A DNA stretch of 6,426 bases, from positions 1-6,426 of the forward strand of contig JAHEGF010000193.1 of the NCBI GenBank assembly GCA_024645155.1. Direction: 5' to 3'. The position numbers and the translations under genes are program-made. The notes beneath the pieces are model-generated. The model searched no databases and had not been told where the DNA came from. It saw only the letters and a list, made by a program, of their open reading frames with translations. This document shows, piece after piece, positions 1 through 5,394 of this stretch. The DNA is from Phyllobacteriaceae bacterium (lineage in GTDB: Bacteria > Pseudomonadota > Alphaproteobacteria > Rhizobiales > Rhizobiaceae). Each line of letters starts with the position of its first letter. Position 1 is the stretch's first letter.

Positions 1-909
1 GTCCTGTTTCTCGAAGGGAATGGTGGCGTCAAGCAGAATGATGACGACTTCGGCAAACCGGATCGCCCGTAACCCATCGGCAACAGACAGCTTTTCAAGC
101 TTTTCCTGAACGCGCGCCTTGCGCCTCATTCCGGCGGTATCAAACAGCTTGACGGTACGGCCGCGCCAGTTCCAGTCGACGGATATCGAATCACGGGTGA
201 TGCCCGCCTCCGGCCCGGTGAGCAGGCGCTCCTCTCCGATCATCGTGTTGATCAGTGTCGATTTCCCGGCATTGGGCCGCCCGACAACGGCAATTCTGAG
301 CGGTTTGCTTTCATCATAGGCCGGAAATACCTCGGCATCGGGGTCATCTATGTCGACGCCAGCAAGGGGCAGATCCGCTGCTTCCTCGATTGCGGTGCCG
401 CGCAGCGCGGTCTCTTCGCCCACCGCCTCAACCATGGCATCTCGCAGATCGGCCATGCCCTCTCCATGTTCGGCAGAAATGGCAATCGGCTCTCCCAACC
501 CCAACCGCCAAGCATCGCCGAGCCCGGAAATCGCAGAGCGCGATTCCGATTTGTTTGCAACCAGCACGATCGGCTTGCCGGATTTGCGGGTGATATCGGC
601 AAAGGTCTTGTCAGCCGGTGTAATTCCACTGCGGGCATCTACCATGAACAGGATCAGATCCGCTTCTTCGATCGCAATCCCGGTCTGGGCGCGCATGCGG
701 TCTTCAAGCACGCCGTGTGCGGCTTCTTCAAGGCCGGCCGTGTCTATGACATTGAAAACGAGATCATACATCCGCGCGTCATGTATGCGCCGGTCGCGCG
801 TAACGCCGGGCGAATCGTCAACGAGGGCGATCTTGCGGCCGACAAAACGGTTAAACAGCGTCGACTTGCCGACATTGGGCCTGCCGATGATGGCAACAAC
901 AAAGCTCAT
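1..909 (-). CDS. der: GTPase Der (EngA), C-terminus cut by window edge
   Basis: Der is a tandem-GTPase protein that binds the 50S subunit and is needed for its late assembly in the cytoplasm. Seen: 303 codons open to the left edge, starting at ATG (907-909) with MSFVVAIIGRPNVGKS. Domain 1 has G1 GRPNVGKS at residues 9-16, a G2 region with PGVTRDRR at 34-41, G3 DTAG at 56-59, G4 NKSE at 119-122 and G5 SAEH at 145-148. An acidic linker (about 175-200) leads to domain 2, with G1 GRPNAGKS at 210-217, G2 GITRDS at 236-241 and G3 DTAG at 257-260. The rest of domain 2 and the C-terminal KH-like domain lie outside the window, so roughly a third of the usual 440-490 residues is missing. The start lies 6 bases past the stop of the upstream TPR gene and has no clear Shine-Dalgarno site, which suggests translational coupling. 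G4 has Glu in place of the usual Asp; domain 2 G4 is not visible. Identity is secure. Confidence 0.97.
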   Translation of the reverse strand, partial: MSFVVAIIGRPNVGKSTLFNRFVGRKIALVDDSPGVTRDRRIHDARMYDLVFNVIDTAGLEEAAHGVLEDRMRAQTGIAIEEADLILFMVDARSGITPADKTFADITRKSGKPIVLVANKSESRSAISGLGDAWRLGLGEPIAISAEHGEGMADLRDAMVEAVGEETALRGTAIEEAADLPLAGVDIDDPDAEVFPAYDESKPLRIAVVGRPNAGKSTLINTMIGEERLLTGPEAGITRDSISVDWNWRGRTVKLFDTAGMRRKARVQEKLEKLSVADGLRAIRFAEVVIILLDATIPFEKQD

Positions 910-915
910 CTAGGG

Positions 916-1581
916 TCAGGATGCATCGCCGGAACCGCGCAGCAATTCTGCCATCAATCCAGCGCGCTGGCGCAGGTTGGCCGGCGCCGTGTCATCGGCG
1001 ATGATCTGCTCGAACAGTGCAAGTGCCTCGGCCGACTTGCCGGTTTTCCAGGCAGACAGGCCAAGCGCCTCACGCGCAGAGTGGCGCAGAGGGCTCAATT
1101 CGTTGTTTAACGGCTGCACGCGCTGGGCGACATCCTCGAATGTGCCGCCATCCACCAGCAACAGCGCCGCACGCAGGCTGGCGACATCCTGCATGACCTT
1201 CGGTATCGAGGGATCGTTGGCCACTGCATCAAATGCCGACACCGCCGCATCATCGTTTCCCGCCTTTGCCATGACGGCTGCGGCCCTGAAACGCGCGAGT
1301 ACCGGATAGGCGCCGTATCCGTCCTTTTGCAACTGGTCGAGGATCTCCTGCGCGCCGTCGGTGTCTCCTGCTTCGGAAAGCTGCAACGCCTGCAGGAACT
1401 GGTCGCCAGACCGATTTGCCCGGCTTTCGGTCCAGTACTCGTAACCCCGCCAGCCGCCTGTCAGTGCCACAATCAGCACCGCACCGCCGATGATGAACAC
1501 GCGGTATTGCCGCCACAAAGCATTGAAGCGGTCCTGGCGAAGCTCCTCGTCGACTTCGCGAACAAAACTGTCATCCGACAT
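916..1581 (-). CDS. YfgM-like membrane-anchored TPR protein
   Basis: 221 residues. The N-terminus is cytoplasmic and charged (MSDDSFVREVDEELRQDR), followed by one hydrophobic segment at about 28-44 (VFIIGGAVLIVALTGGW), with the rest predicted periplasmic: a single-pass signal-anchor layout. The soluble part is alanine-rich and helical, with TPR-like helix pairs, for example near 68-85 (EAGDTDGAQEILDQL) and near 176-195 (AWKTGKSAEALALFEQI). Size, topology and position next to der match the YfgM/TPR_21 family. In E. coli, YfgM associates with the Sec translocon and the periplasmic chaperone PpiD, and its gene lies upstream of bamB and der. Here der follows directly and no bamB lies between. The start at 1579-1581 has only a weak GGA about 8 bases upstream, but the next upstream ATG (about 13 bases away) is out of frame. 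The family call is fairly sure; the exact role in this organism is inferred. Confidence 0.85.
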   Translation of the reverse strand: MSDDSFVREVDEELRQDRFNALWRQYRVFIIGGAVLIVALTGGWRGYEYWTESRANRSGDQFLQALQLSEAGDTDGAQEILDQLQKDGYGAYPVLARFRAAAVMAKAGNDDAAVSAFDAVANDPSIPKVMQDVASLRAALLLVDGGTFEDVAQRVQPLNNELSPLRHSAREALGLSAWKTGKSAEALALFEQIIADDTAPANLRQRAGLMAELLRGSGDAS

Positions 1582-1652
1582 AATATAAATCCATGCGCAA
1601 ATGTGCCTTCAGGTGCGCGGTTTTAACGGTTTTTGCGCGCGGCGTAAGGGGT

Positions 1653-1681
1653 GTAGCACTATTTATTCGCACATTCGCCAA
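1653..1681 (-). promoter_or_regulatory. Probable sigma-70-type promoter of the TPR-der unit
   Basis: Read on the minus strand, TTGGCG (1676-1681) is followed after a 17-base spacer by TGCTAC (1653-1658). The -35 start TTG and the -10 hexamer TGCTAC suit housekeeping promoters of alphaproteobacteria, where the -10 box is often degenerate. Transcription would begin near 1645, giving a leader of roughly 65 bases before the TPR start. The promoter sits in the 107-base gap behind the NnrU gene. No terminator hairpin was seen in that gap, so read-through from nnrU is also possible. The call rests on sequence pattern only. Confidence 0.5.
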
Positions 1682-1688
1682 TAACAGT

Positions 1689-2270
1689 TCACACCGCGTA
1701 GGGAACGGCACCAAACAACCACACGTGAAGCTTCCAGACAAACAGCCCGTACACAAGGCCACCCACGACAATGGCAGCACTATCCCTGCCGGACCAGGAT
1801 GTATCCACATTATCGACGGCATCTGCGGGGCGGTTTTTCACCGAGATGCGATCGGCTACGGCCCAGACCAAAAACGCGCCAAAAAGCAGTACCGATGCAA
1901 GATCTCCATTGGCAAGCAGATGACCGAAAGCCCACAGCTTGACCGCGAGCAACATCGGATGCTTTACCGCTGCCTTTATCCATCTGGCTTTCAGGTCGGA
2001 GGAAACGACAAGGATGAGCGCCGGCAACATCAACGCGCCGTTGACGTGCATCATCCAGGCCGCCGGCTCATACAAGTCGGGGGCAGTCGGCCGTGCCAGG
2101 GAATACCCCCAGACAAGAAGACCGAGCCCGGCGAGGGATACAAGCGAATAGACTCCCTTCCATGGGCCCTCGCCCATCGACGCCAATCTTGAGTCGCGCC
2201 ATTCGGGGGCGAAAATCCGGATCGAATGAATTCCAAGAAACAGGACCAATCCCAGAAGCAGAACAAGCAT
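1689..2270 (-). CDS. NnrU family integral membrane protein
   Basis: 193 residues, strongly hydrophobic, with about five to six membrane segments: 1-16, about 39-57, 74-90, about 106-120, 124-140 and 166-187. Family hallmarks seen are the N-terminal GIHSIRIFAPEWRD (13-26), the central KHPMLLAVKLWAFGHLLANGD (103-123) with its HP pair and following His, and the C-terminal LHVWLFGAVPY. The HP...H block resembles the core of the NnrU/isoprenylcysteine methyltransferase-like membrane fold. NnrU was named from nitrite/nitric oxide reductase regions in denitrifiers, but many members lie away from such genes, and none is visible here, so a role in denitrification is not supported. The ATG at 2268-2270 has GAGGAG (2282-2287) 11 bases upstream, slightly long spacing. 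The gene diverges from the DksA/TraR-like gene. Family call firm; biochemical function unknown. Confidence 0.9.
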   Translation of the reverse strand: MLVLLLGLVLFLGIHSIRIFAPEWRDSRLASMGEGPWKGVYSLVSLAGLGLLVWGYSLARPTAPDLYEPAAWMMHVNGALMLPALILVVSSDLKARWIKAAVKHPMLLAVKLWAFGHLLANGDLASVLLFGAFLVWAVADRISVKNRPADAVDNVDTSWSGRDSAAIVVGGLVYGLFVWKLHVWLFGAVPYAV

Positions 2271-2321
2271 GACCGCGCGGTCTCCTCAATCGTCAACTAC
2301 AGCCACAGTGCAATAGCGGCA

Positions 2322-2350
2322 ATATTGAGACTTTGCCACAGCTTGCGCAA
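2322..2350 (-). promoter_or_regulatory. Candidate promoter of the NnrU gene
   Basis: On the minus strand, TTGCGC (2345-2350) and CAATAT (2322-2327) are separated by 17 bases. The start of transcription would fall near 2315, leaving a leader of about 45 bases that contains GAGGAG. The site lies in the 108-base gap shared with the divergent zinc-finger gene. A second candidate closer to the gene (TTGCCG, 17 bases, TAGTTG) is also possible, so the exact promoter is uncertain. Confidence 0.35.
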
Positions 2351-2378
2351 ATCTGCCTGCACATGTCACATGGTTGCC

Positions 2379-2714
2379 ATGGAGATCGATATCAAGCTGG
2401 CGCGCAAACGGCTCGCGGAACGCAAGGCTGACCTGGCCGAGCAATCCGACCTGGCAAATGATGCGCGCAAGCCTGTTGAACTCGACCAGCAGGCAGTTGG
2501 GCGCCTGTCACGCATGGATGCCATGCAGCAGCAACAGATGGCGGAAGCCGCCGAGCGGGCGCGCAAGCGGGACATCGTGCGGATTGAAATGGCCGAACGC
2601 CGGATCGCCGACGGCGATTACGGATATTGCGCCGATTGCGGCGAGGTTATTCCCGTTGGCCGCCTGGCCATCGACCCCATGGCAGAAAAATGCGTCCGCT
2701 GCGCCGGTCGCTAG
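2379..2714 (+). CDS. Small DksA/TraR-family zinc-finger regulator
   Basis: 111 residues from the chosen start (MEIDIKLARKRLAE). The first 80 or so residues are charged and heptad-like, predicting a helical hairpin: helix one about 5-30, tip about 31-47, helix two about 48-78. A four-cysteine zinc finger follows, CADC (84-87) and CVRC (105-108) with 17 residues between, preceded by GDYGYC and containing GRLAIDP, which is typical of the family. Relatives bind the RNA polymerase secondary channel and change transcription initiation, often with ppGpp. The protein is shorter than classical DksA (about 150 residues), and the DxxDxA tip motif of E. coli DksA is not seen; the tip reads KPVELDQQAVGRLSRMDA. 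The frame is open upstream to an ATG at 2226, but that would overlap nnrU and its leader and adds non-family residues. An ATG at 2370 (MVAMEID) is an alternative. No good ribosome binding site precedes either. Which promoters it controls is unknown. Confidence 0.88.
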   Translation: MEIDIKLARKRLAERKADLAEQSDLANDARKPVELDQQAVGRLSRMDAMQQQQMAEAAERARKRDIVRIEMAERRIADGDYGYCADCGEVIPVGRLAIDPMAEKCVRCAGR

Positions 2715-2720
2715 GCCACG

Positions 2721-4025
2721 CTAGGCATCAGGCGCAACATGGCGGACCCTGATACCGTCCTCGCTTGCCGCAAGATTGCCGTGAACATCGAGCCATTCCC
2801 GGTCGATTGCCGGCAATTCCTGGCCGGTCATTGCTGCCTCGAATGCCTTGAGGCGCTTGTGGATGGAAAGCAGTTCGACGATCGTTCCCCATGAATTGAC
2901 GAGATACTGGAACGAACTGGAAACCTGGTTGAAGGCGGATTGAATCTGCTGGAACAAGCCGAATGTTATCGCTCCGGCTGCAACGGTCGGGACCAGTATC
3001 AATGCAGGAAATATGACATCGGTCTGCAGGTAGAAATATCGCGCGACATTGAAATAGGCATAGTGGAAATAGAGATTGAAATAGTTCTTCCGCACGAATG
3101 AGAACAGTTCCAGCAAGGTCGGCGGTTGCGCTCTTACGGTGTCATCCTCGCCATAGACCAGTTCCTTGCGGTATGCCGCCTCAACCCTTTGATTACGGAA
3201 GTAAAGGCCCGGCAACCTGATGCCTGCCATAGCCAGCAGCACCGTGCCGAATATCGACCAGAACAGTGCGGCAACAACCAAAGGTGCCGGTATCTGGCCG
3301 ACGATCGGCAGTTCGGTGATGTAGGAACCGAGCCCGTAAAGGATCGGCAGAAAAGCTATCAGGGTCAGTACCGAATCCAGCGCATTGATGCCAAGCGCTT
3401 CCACTGTTTCAGCGAAGCGCATCGTATCTTCCTGTACACGCTGGGAAGCGCCTTCGACATGGCGAAGCCGCGCCCAGTTTTCGGTATAGTAGTCGTTCAT
3501 CGCCGTACGCCAGCGGAAAATGTAGTGGCTGACGACGAAACGATTGATCACGGCGACGGTTATCCAGACCAGCACGATCGCCAGAAAATCGAACGTGCCC
3601 GAATAAAGCTGGCCGGCAGTAACGGTACCTTTCGTATCCCCGGTGAGCGCATCCTGAATGAGGTCAAAGAAGGGCCGGCGCCAGTTGTTGAGTGCAACGG
3701 AGGTCTGGACCGAAAAAGCCGCTACAAAGAGAATGAACGCCGAGACCAGCACCGACCATCGCTGCCAGGGGTGTGGCAGAAACATGAAGCTGAACGCAGC
3801 AAACAGCACAACACTAACAAGGTAAAAAAGATAGAACCACACCATATCCGGCGTGAAGAAGAAGCCTACCGAGGCGACTGCATCTGCCCCGTCCATTGGC
3901 GGAAGCCCGACAAGTCCGCCCCATTGGCTTGCGCCAATCCCATACCAGAGACCCATTGTGATTGTGGCCCAGGCCAAAACTGCCATGAAAAACAGTTTCG
4001 GCTTCGGAAAAAAGGAATGAAACAC
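2721..4025 (-). CDS. bacA: BacA/SbmA peptide transporter
   Basis: 434-residue inner-membrane protein of the SbmA/BacA family, which imports peptides and peptide-like compounds (microcins, bleomycin, proline-rich and, in rhizobia, plant NCR peptides) using the proton gradient. It resembles an ABC exporter membrane domain but has no ATPase domain. Seen: the N-terminal MFHSFFPKPKLFF family signature, about eight hydrophobic segments, VSHYIFRWRTAMNDYY (165-180), EGASQRVQEDTMRFAE (191-206), NQRVEAAYRKELVYGEDD (278-295), RKNYFNLYFHYAYFN (312-326) and FQYLVNSWGTIVELLSIHKRL (372-392). The acidic residues E282, E288 and E293 match the conserved glutamates of the E. coli segment. The start is GTG (4023-4025), chosen because it begins exactly at the family N-terminus and has GGAG 5 bases upstream. 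After the last family block the protein runs about 38 residues, some 20 more than I recall for E. coli SbmA. It ends 6 bases from the stop of the convergent zinc-finger gene. Identity is strong; substrates here are inferred. Confidence 0.95.
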   Translation of the reverse strand: MFHSFFPKPKLFFMAVLAWATITMGLWYGIGASQWGGLVGLPPMDGADAVASVGFFFTPDMVWFYLFYLVSVVLFAAFSFMFLPHPWQRWSVLVSAFILFVAAFSVQTSVALNNWRRPFFDLIQDALTGDTKGTVTAGQLYSGTFDFLAIVLVWITVAVINRFVVSHYIFRWRTAMNDYYTENWARLRHVEGASQRVQEDTMRFAETVEALGINALDSVLTLIAFLPILYGLGSYITELPIVGQIPAPLVVAALFWSIFGTVLLAMAGIRLPGLYFRNQRVEAAYRKELVYGEDDTVRAQPPTLLELFSFVRKNYFNLYFHYAYFNVARYFYLQTDVIFPALILVPTVAAGAITFGLFQQIQSAFNQVSSSFQYLVNSWGTIVELLSIHKRLKAFEAAMTGQELPAIDREWLDVHGNLAASEDGIRVRHVAPDA

Positions 4026-4030
4026 GGCGA

Positions 4031-4034
4031 CTCC
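4031..4034 (-). promoter_or_regulatory. Ribosome binding site fixing the GTG start of bacA
   Basis: On the minus strand GGAG (within CCTGGAG) lies 5 bases before the GTG at 4023-4025. The first ATG in this frame encodes Met14, inside the first membrane segment, so this site together with the conserved N-terminus decides the start. Confidence 0.7.
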
Positions 4035-4061
4035 AGGATGATTGGTTTCAAAGCATCAAAG

Positions 4062-4089
4062 TATCTAGCGAGCTTTTTTACAAATGAAA
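4062..4089 (-). promoter_or_regulatory. Weak candidate promoter of bacA
   Basis: On the minus strand TTTCAT (4084-4089) and TAGATA (4062-4067) are separated by 16 AT-rich bases. The gap between the MFS stop and the bacA start is only 85 bases and contains no convincing terminator, so bacA could also be read from the MFS gene. The -35 match is poor and the call is tentative. Confidence 0.25.
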
Positions 4090-4110
4090 GCGTTTCTGTA
4101 CGAACGGATT

Positions 4111-5271
4111 TCACAAGCGCGTGCGAATGGAAAACCCGAATGCAGCCGCGATGAACAAGGCGCAAGATGCGGCGAGGCTTGCGAGCGTGAAATCACCTGT
4201 CCAGTCAGCAAGGTAACCAGCCACGAGCGGTCCAAGGATCTGGCCAAGCCCGAATGACGCCGTCATCAGCGCAAGCGCCCGTCGCGGCGCATCGGGAGCG
4301 AGGAGCCGTGCCGCCTGCAGTCCGTAGGCGGTGGCGGCAATGAAGGTCCCGCCGAACAGGATCGCACCAATCAGCGGCCCGGTGTAGCCGCCCAACGACA
4401 CACTGGCAGCAACGCCGACGGCTTCCACGATCGAGGCTATGGCGAACGTCTTTGCCAGGCCCAGGTGTTTGACGGAAATTCCCCACAAATAGACAGACGG
4501 AAATCCTGCTACACCGGTCGCCAGCCACACAATGGCTTCAAAAACGCGGCCGCCATCGCCCTGTCTGACTATCGCAACAAGGAAGGTGGCCGTGACAATG
4601 TAGCCAAAACCGAAAAGACCGTAGGCAAGGATAATGCGGCGCAAATCCTTGTTGGCCGGAAGAGGCGGTTCGCGCTTCGACGGTCCACCGCTTTCAACGG
4701 GGCCGCGATCGATCGCAGCCGCCACGCATAAGAAACCGGCAACCGACATGATGGCAGACCACATCCATCCGACTGGCCAGGCAGAATAGGTAATCAGCAA
4801 ACCTGCCGACATCAGGGACGAAGCCATGATGCCAAGACCGACGCCGCCAAAATGCAATGCTTGCAGATTGTTGCGGCCCTGTTCAGCCAGGTGGCTGAAC
4901 ACGATCGTCGAAAGGAACACCATGACGAAGGCGCTTGCGAGGCCGCCGAGGAACCGGATGAGCAGGAAAGCGGGAACGCTATCGTTCAGCGCCATTGCGG
5001 CGCACAGCAATGCGGATGCACCAAGGCTGGCCAGCATTATTGCGCGCTCACGGCCCGATGCCCAGCCACCGGACGCCAGAATGGCACCGGCGAGATAGCC
5101 GAGATAATTGGCGGACGCGATAAGCCCGGCATCGCCGGCCGATAGCCCCAAGCCGTCCATCATGACCGGAAGCAGGGGCGTGTATACAAAACGGCCGATG
5201 CCCATTGCGACGGCCATGCCGATCATGCCGCCTAGCGCAAACCGCTGGGGTGAGACTCTCGATGTTTTCAT
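4111..5271 (-). CDS. YbfB/YjiJ-family MFS transporter
   Basis: 386 residues from ATG 5269-5271 (MKTSRVSPQRFALGG), with about twelve hydrophobic segments and a longer charged central loop near residues 190-210 (DRGPVESGGPSKREPPLPANKD) dividing the two six-helix halves. The first membrane segment carries GMAVAMGIGRFVYTPLLP (18-35), the hallmark of YbfB/YjiJ-type transporters (MFS_4 group). The loop after helix two has GGWASGRERAIM in the place of the usual MFS motif A, which is only partly kept. Substrate is unknown for most of the family and nothing nearby identifies it. An in-frame GTG at 5302-5304 would add 11 residues (total 397), but it has no ribosome binding site and falls inside a plausible -35 box. 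The ATG also lacks a Shine-Dalgarno site but lies just past a -10-like hexamer, so a leaderless message is possible. It lies 85 bases upstream of bacA on the same strand and may be co-transcribed with it. Family call firm; start uncertain. Confidence 0.9.
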   Translation of the reverse strand: MKTSRVSPQRFALGGMIGMAVAMGIGRFVYTPLLPVMMDGLGLSAGDAGLIASANYLGYLAGAILASGGWASGRERAIMLASLGASALLCAAMALNDSVPAFLLIRFLGGLASAFVMVFLSTIVFSHLAEQGRNNLQALHFGGVGLGIMASSLMSAGLLITYSAWPVGWMWSAIMSVAGFLCVAAAIDRGPVESGGPSKREPPLPANKDLRRIILAYGLFGFGYIVTATFLVAIVRQGDGGRVFEAIVWLATGVAGFPSVYLWGISVKHLGLAKTFAIASIVEAVGVAASVSLGGYTGPLIGAILFGGTFIAATAYGLQAARLLAPDAPRRALALMTASFGLGQILGPLVAGYLADWTGDFTLASLAASCALFIAAAFGFSIRTRL

Positions 5272-5278
5272 CGCGCGG

Positions 5279-5306
5279 ACATTACCCGCATGAGGCGCTG
5301 CCACAA
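5279..5306 (-). promoter_or_regulatory. Candidate promoter of the MFS gene
   Basis: On the minus strand TTGTGG (5301-5306) and TAATGT (5279-5284) are 16 bases apart, and only 7 bases separate the -10 box from the ATG at 5271. If used, transcription would start at or beside the A of ATG, giving a leaderless message. The site lies downstream of the BCCT terminator, so the MFS gene needs its own promoter in this short gap. Confidence 0.35.
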
Positions 5307-5343
5307 GTCAGAATCTTGCAAATACAGTTCGAATGTCCTGCCA

Positions 5344-5372
5344 TAAAAAGCCCCGCCACCAGGGCGGGGCTT
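5344..5372 (-). terminator. Intrinsic terminator of the BCCT transporter gene
   Basis: A perfect 10-base-pair stem, AAGCCCCGCC paired with GGCGGGGCTT (5348-5357 and 5363-5372), with a 5-base loop. On the minus strand it is followed directly by a run of T (5345-5349, shared with the stem end), the classic rho-independent layout. It lies 22 bases past the BCCT stop codon. On the plus strand the stem is followed by TTCTCG, a poor U-tract, so it works mainly for the minus strand. Confidence 0.92.
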
Positions 5373-5394
5373 CTCGCATCGTTCGCAACAGAAT

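Noticed and set aside
350..1110. Two plus-strand open frames (187 and 214 codons) opposite der and the TPR gene
   Set aside because: They lie antisense to well-supported genes, overlap each other in different frames, and have low-complexity Ser/Arg/Ala-rich products.
1571..1822. Minus-strand open frame of 83 codons spanning the TPR promoter gap and the end of nnrU
   Set aside because: It overlaps the 3' end of nnrU in another frame and the proposed promoter. Its end overlaps the TPR start, but there is no ribosome binding site or family resemblance.
1593..2192. Plus-strand open frame of 199 codons opposite nnrU
   Set aside because: It is antisense to a conserved NnrU protein; the product is basic with no domain, so it was treated as a shadow.
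2226..2378. N-terminal extension of the zinc-finger gene to the ATG at 2226
   Set aside because: It would overlap the 5' end of nnrU on the other strand and its leader, and the added residues do not look like the DksA/TraR family.
4082..4100. Small inverted repeat GAAA-CGC-TTTC after the MFS gene as a terminator
   Set aside because: The stem is only four base pairs with a three-base loop and is AT-rich, too weak to call a terminator.
3126..4154. Long plus-strand open frame (342 codons) opposite bacA
   Set aside because: It is antisense to a clear family member, its predicted protein is rich in His, Arg and Gln with no recognisable domain, and no ribosome binding site is seen. It is best explained as a by-product of bacA codon use.
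5344..5372. The GC-rich hairpin as a two-way terminator or repeat element
   Set aside because: Only the minus-strand reading has a T-run, there is no plus-strand gene upstream to terminate, and no second copy was seen in the window.
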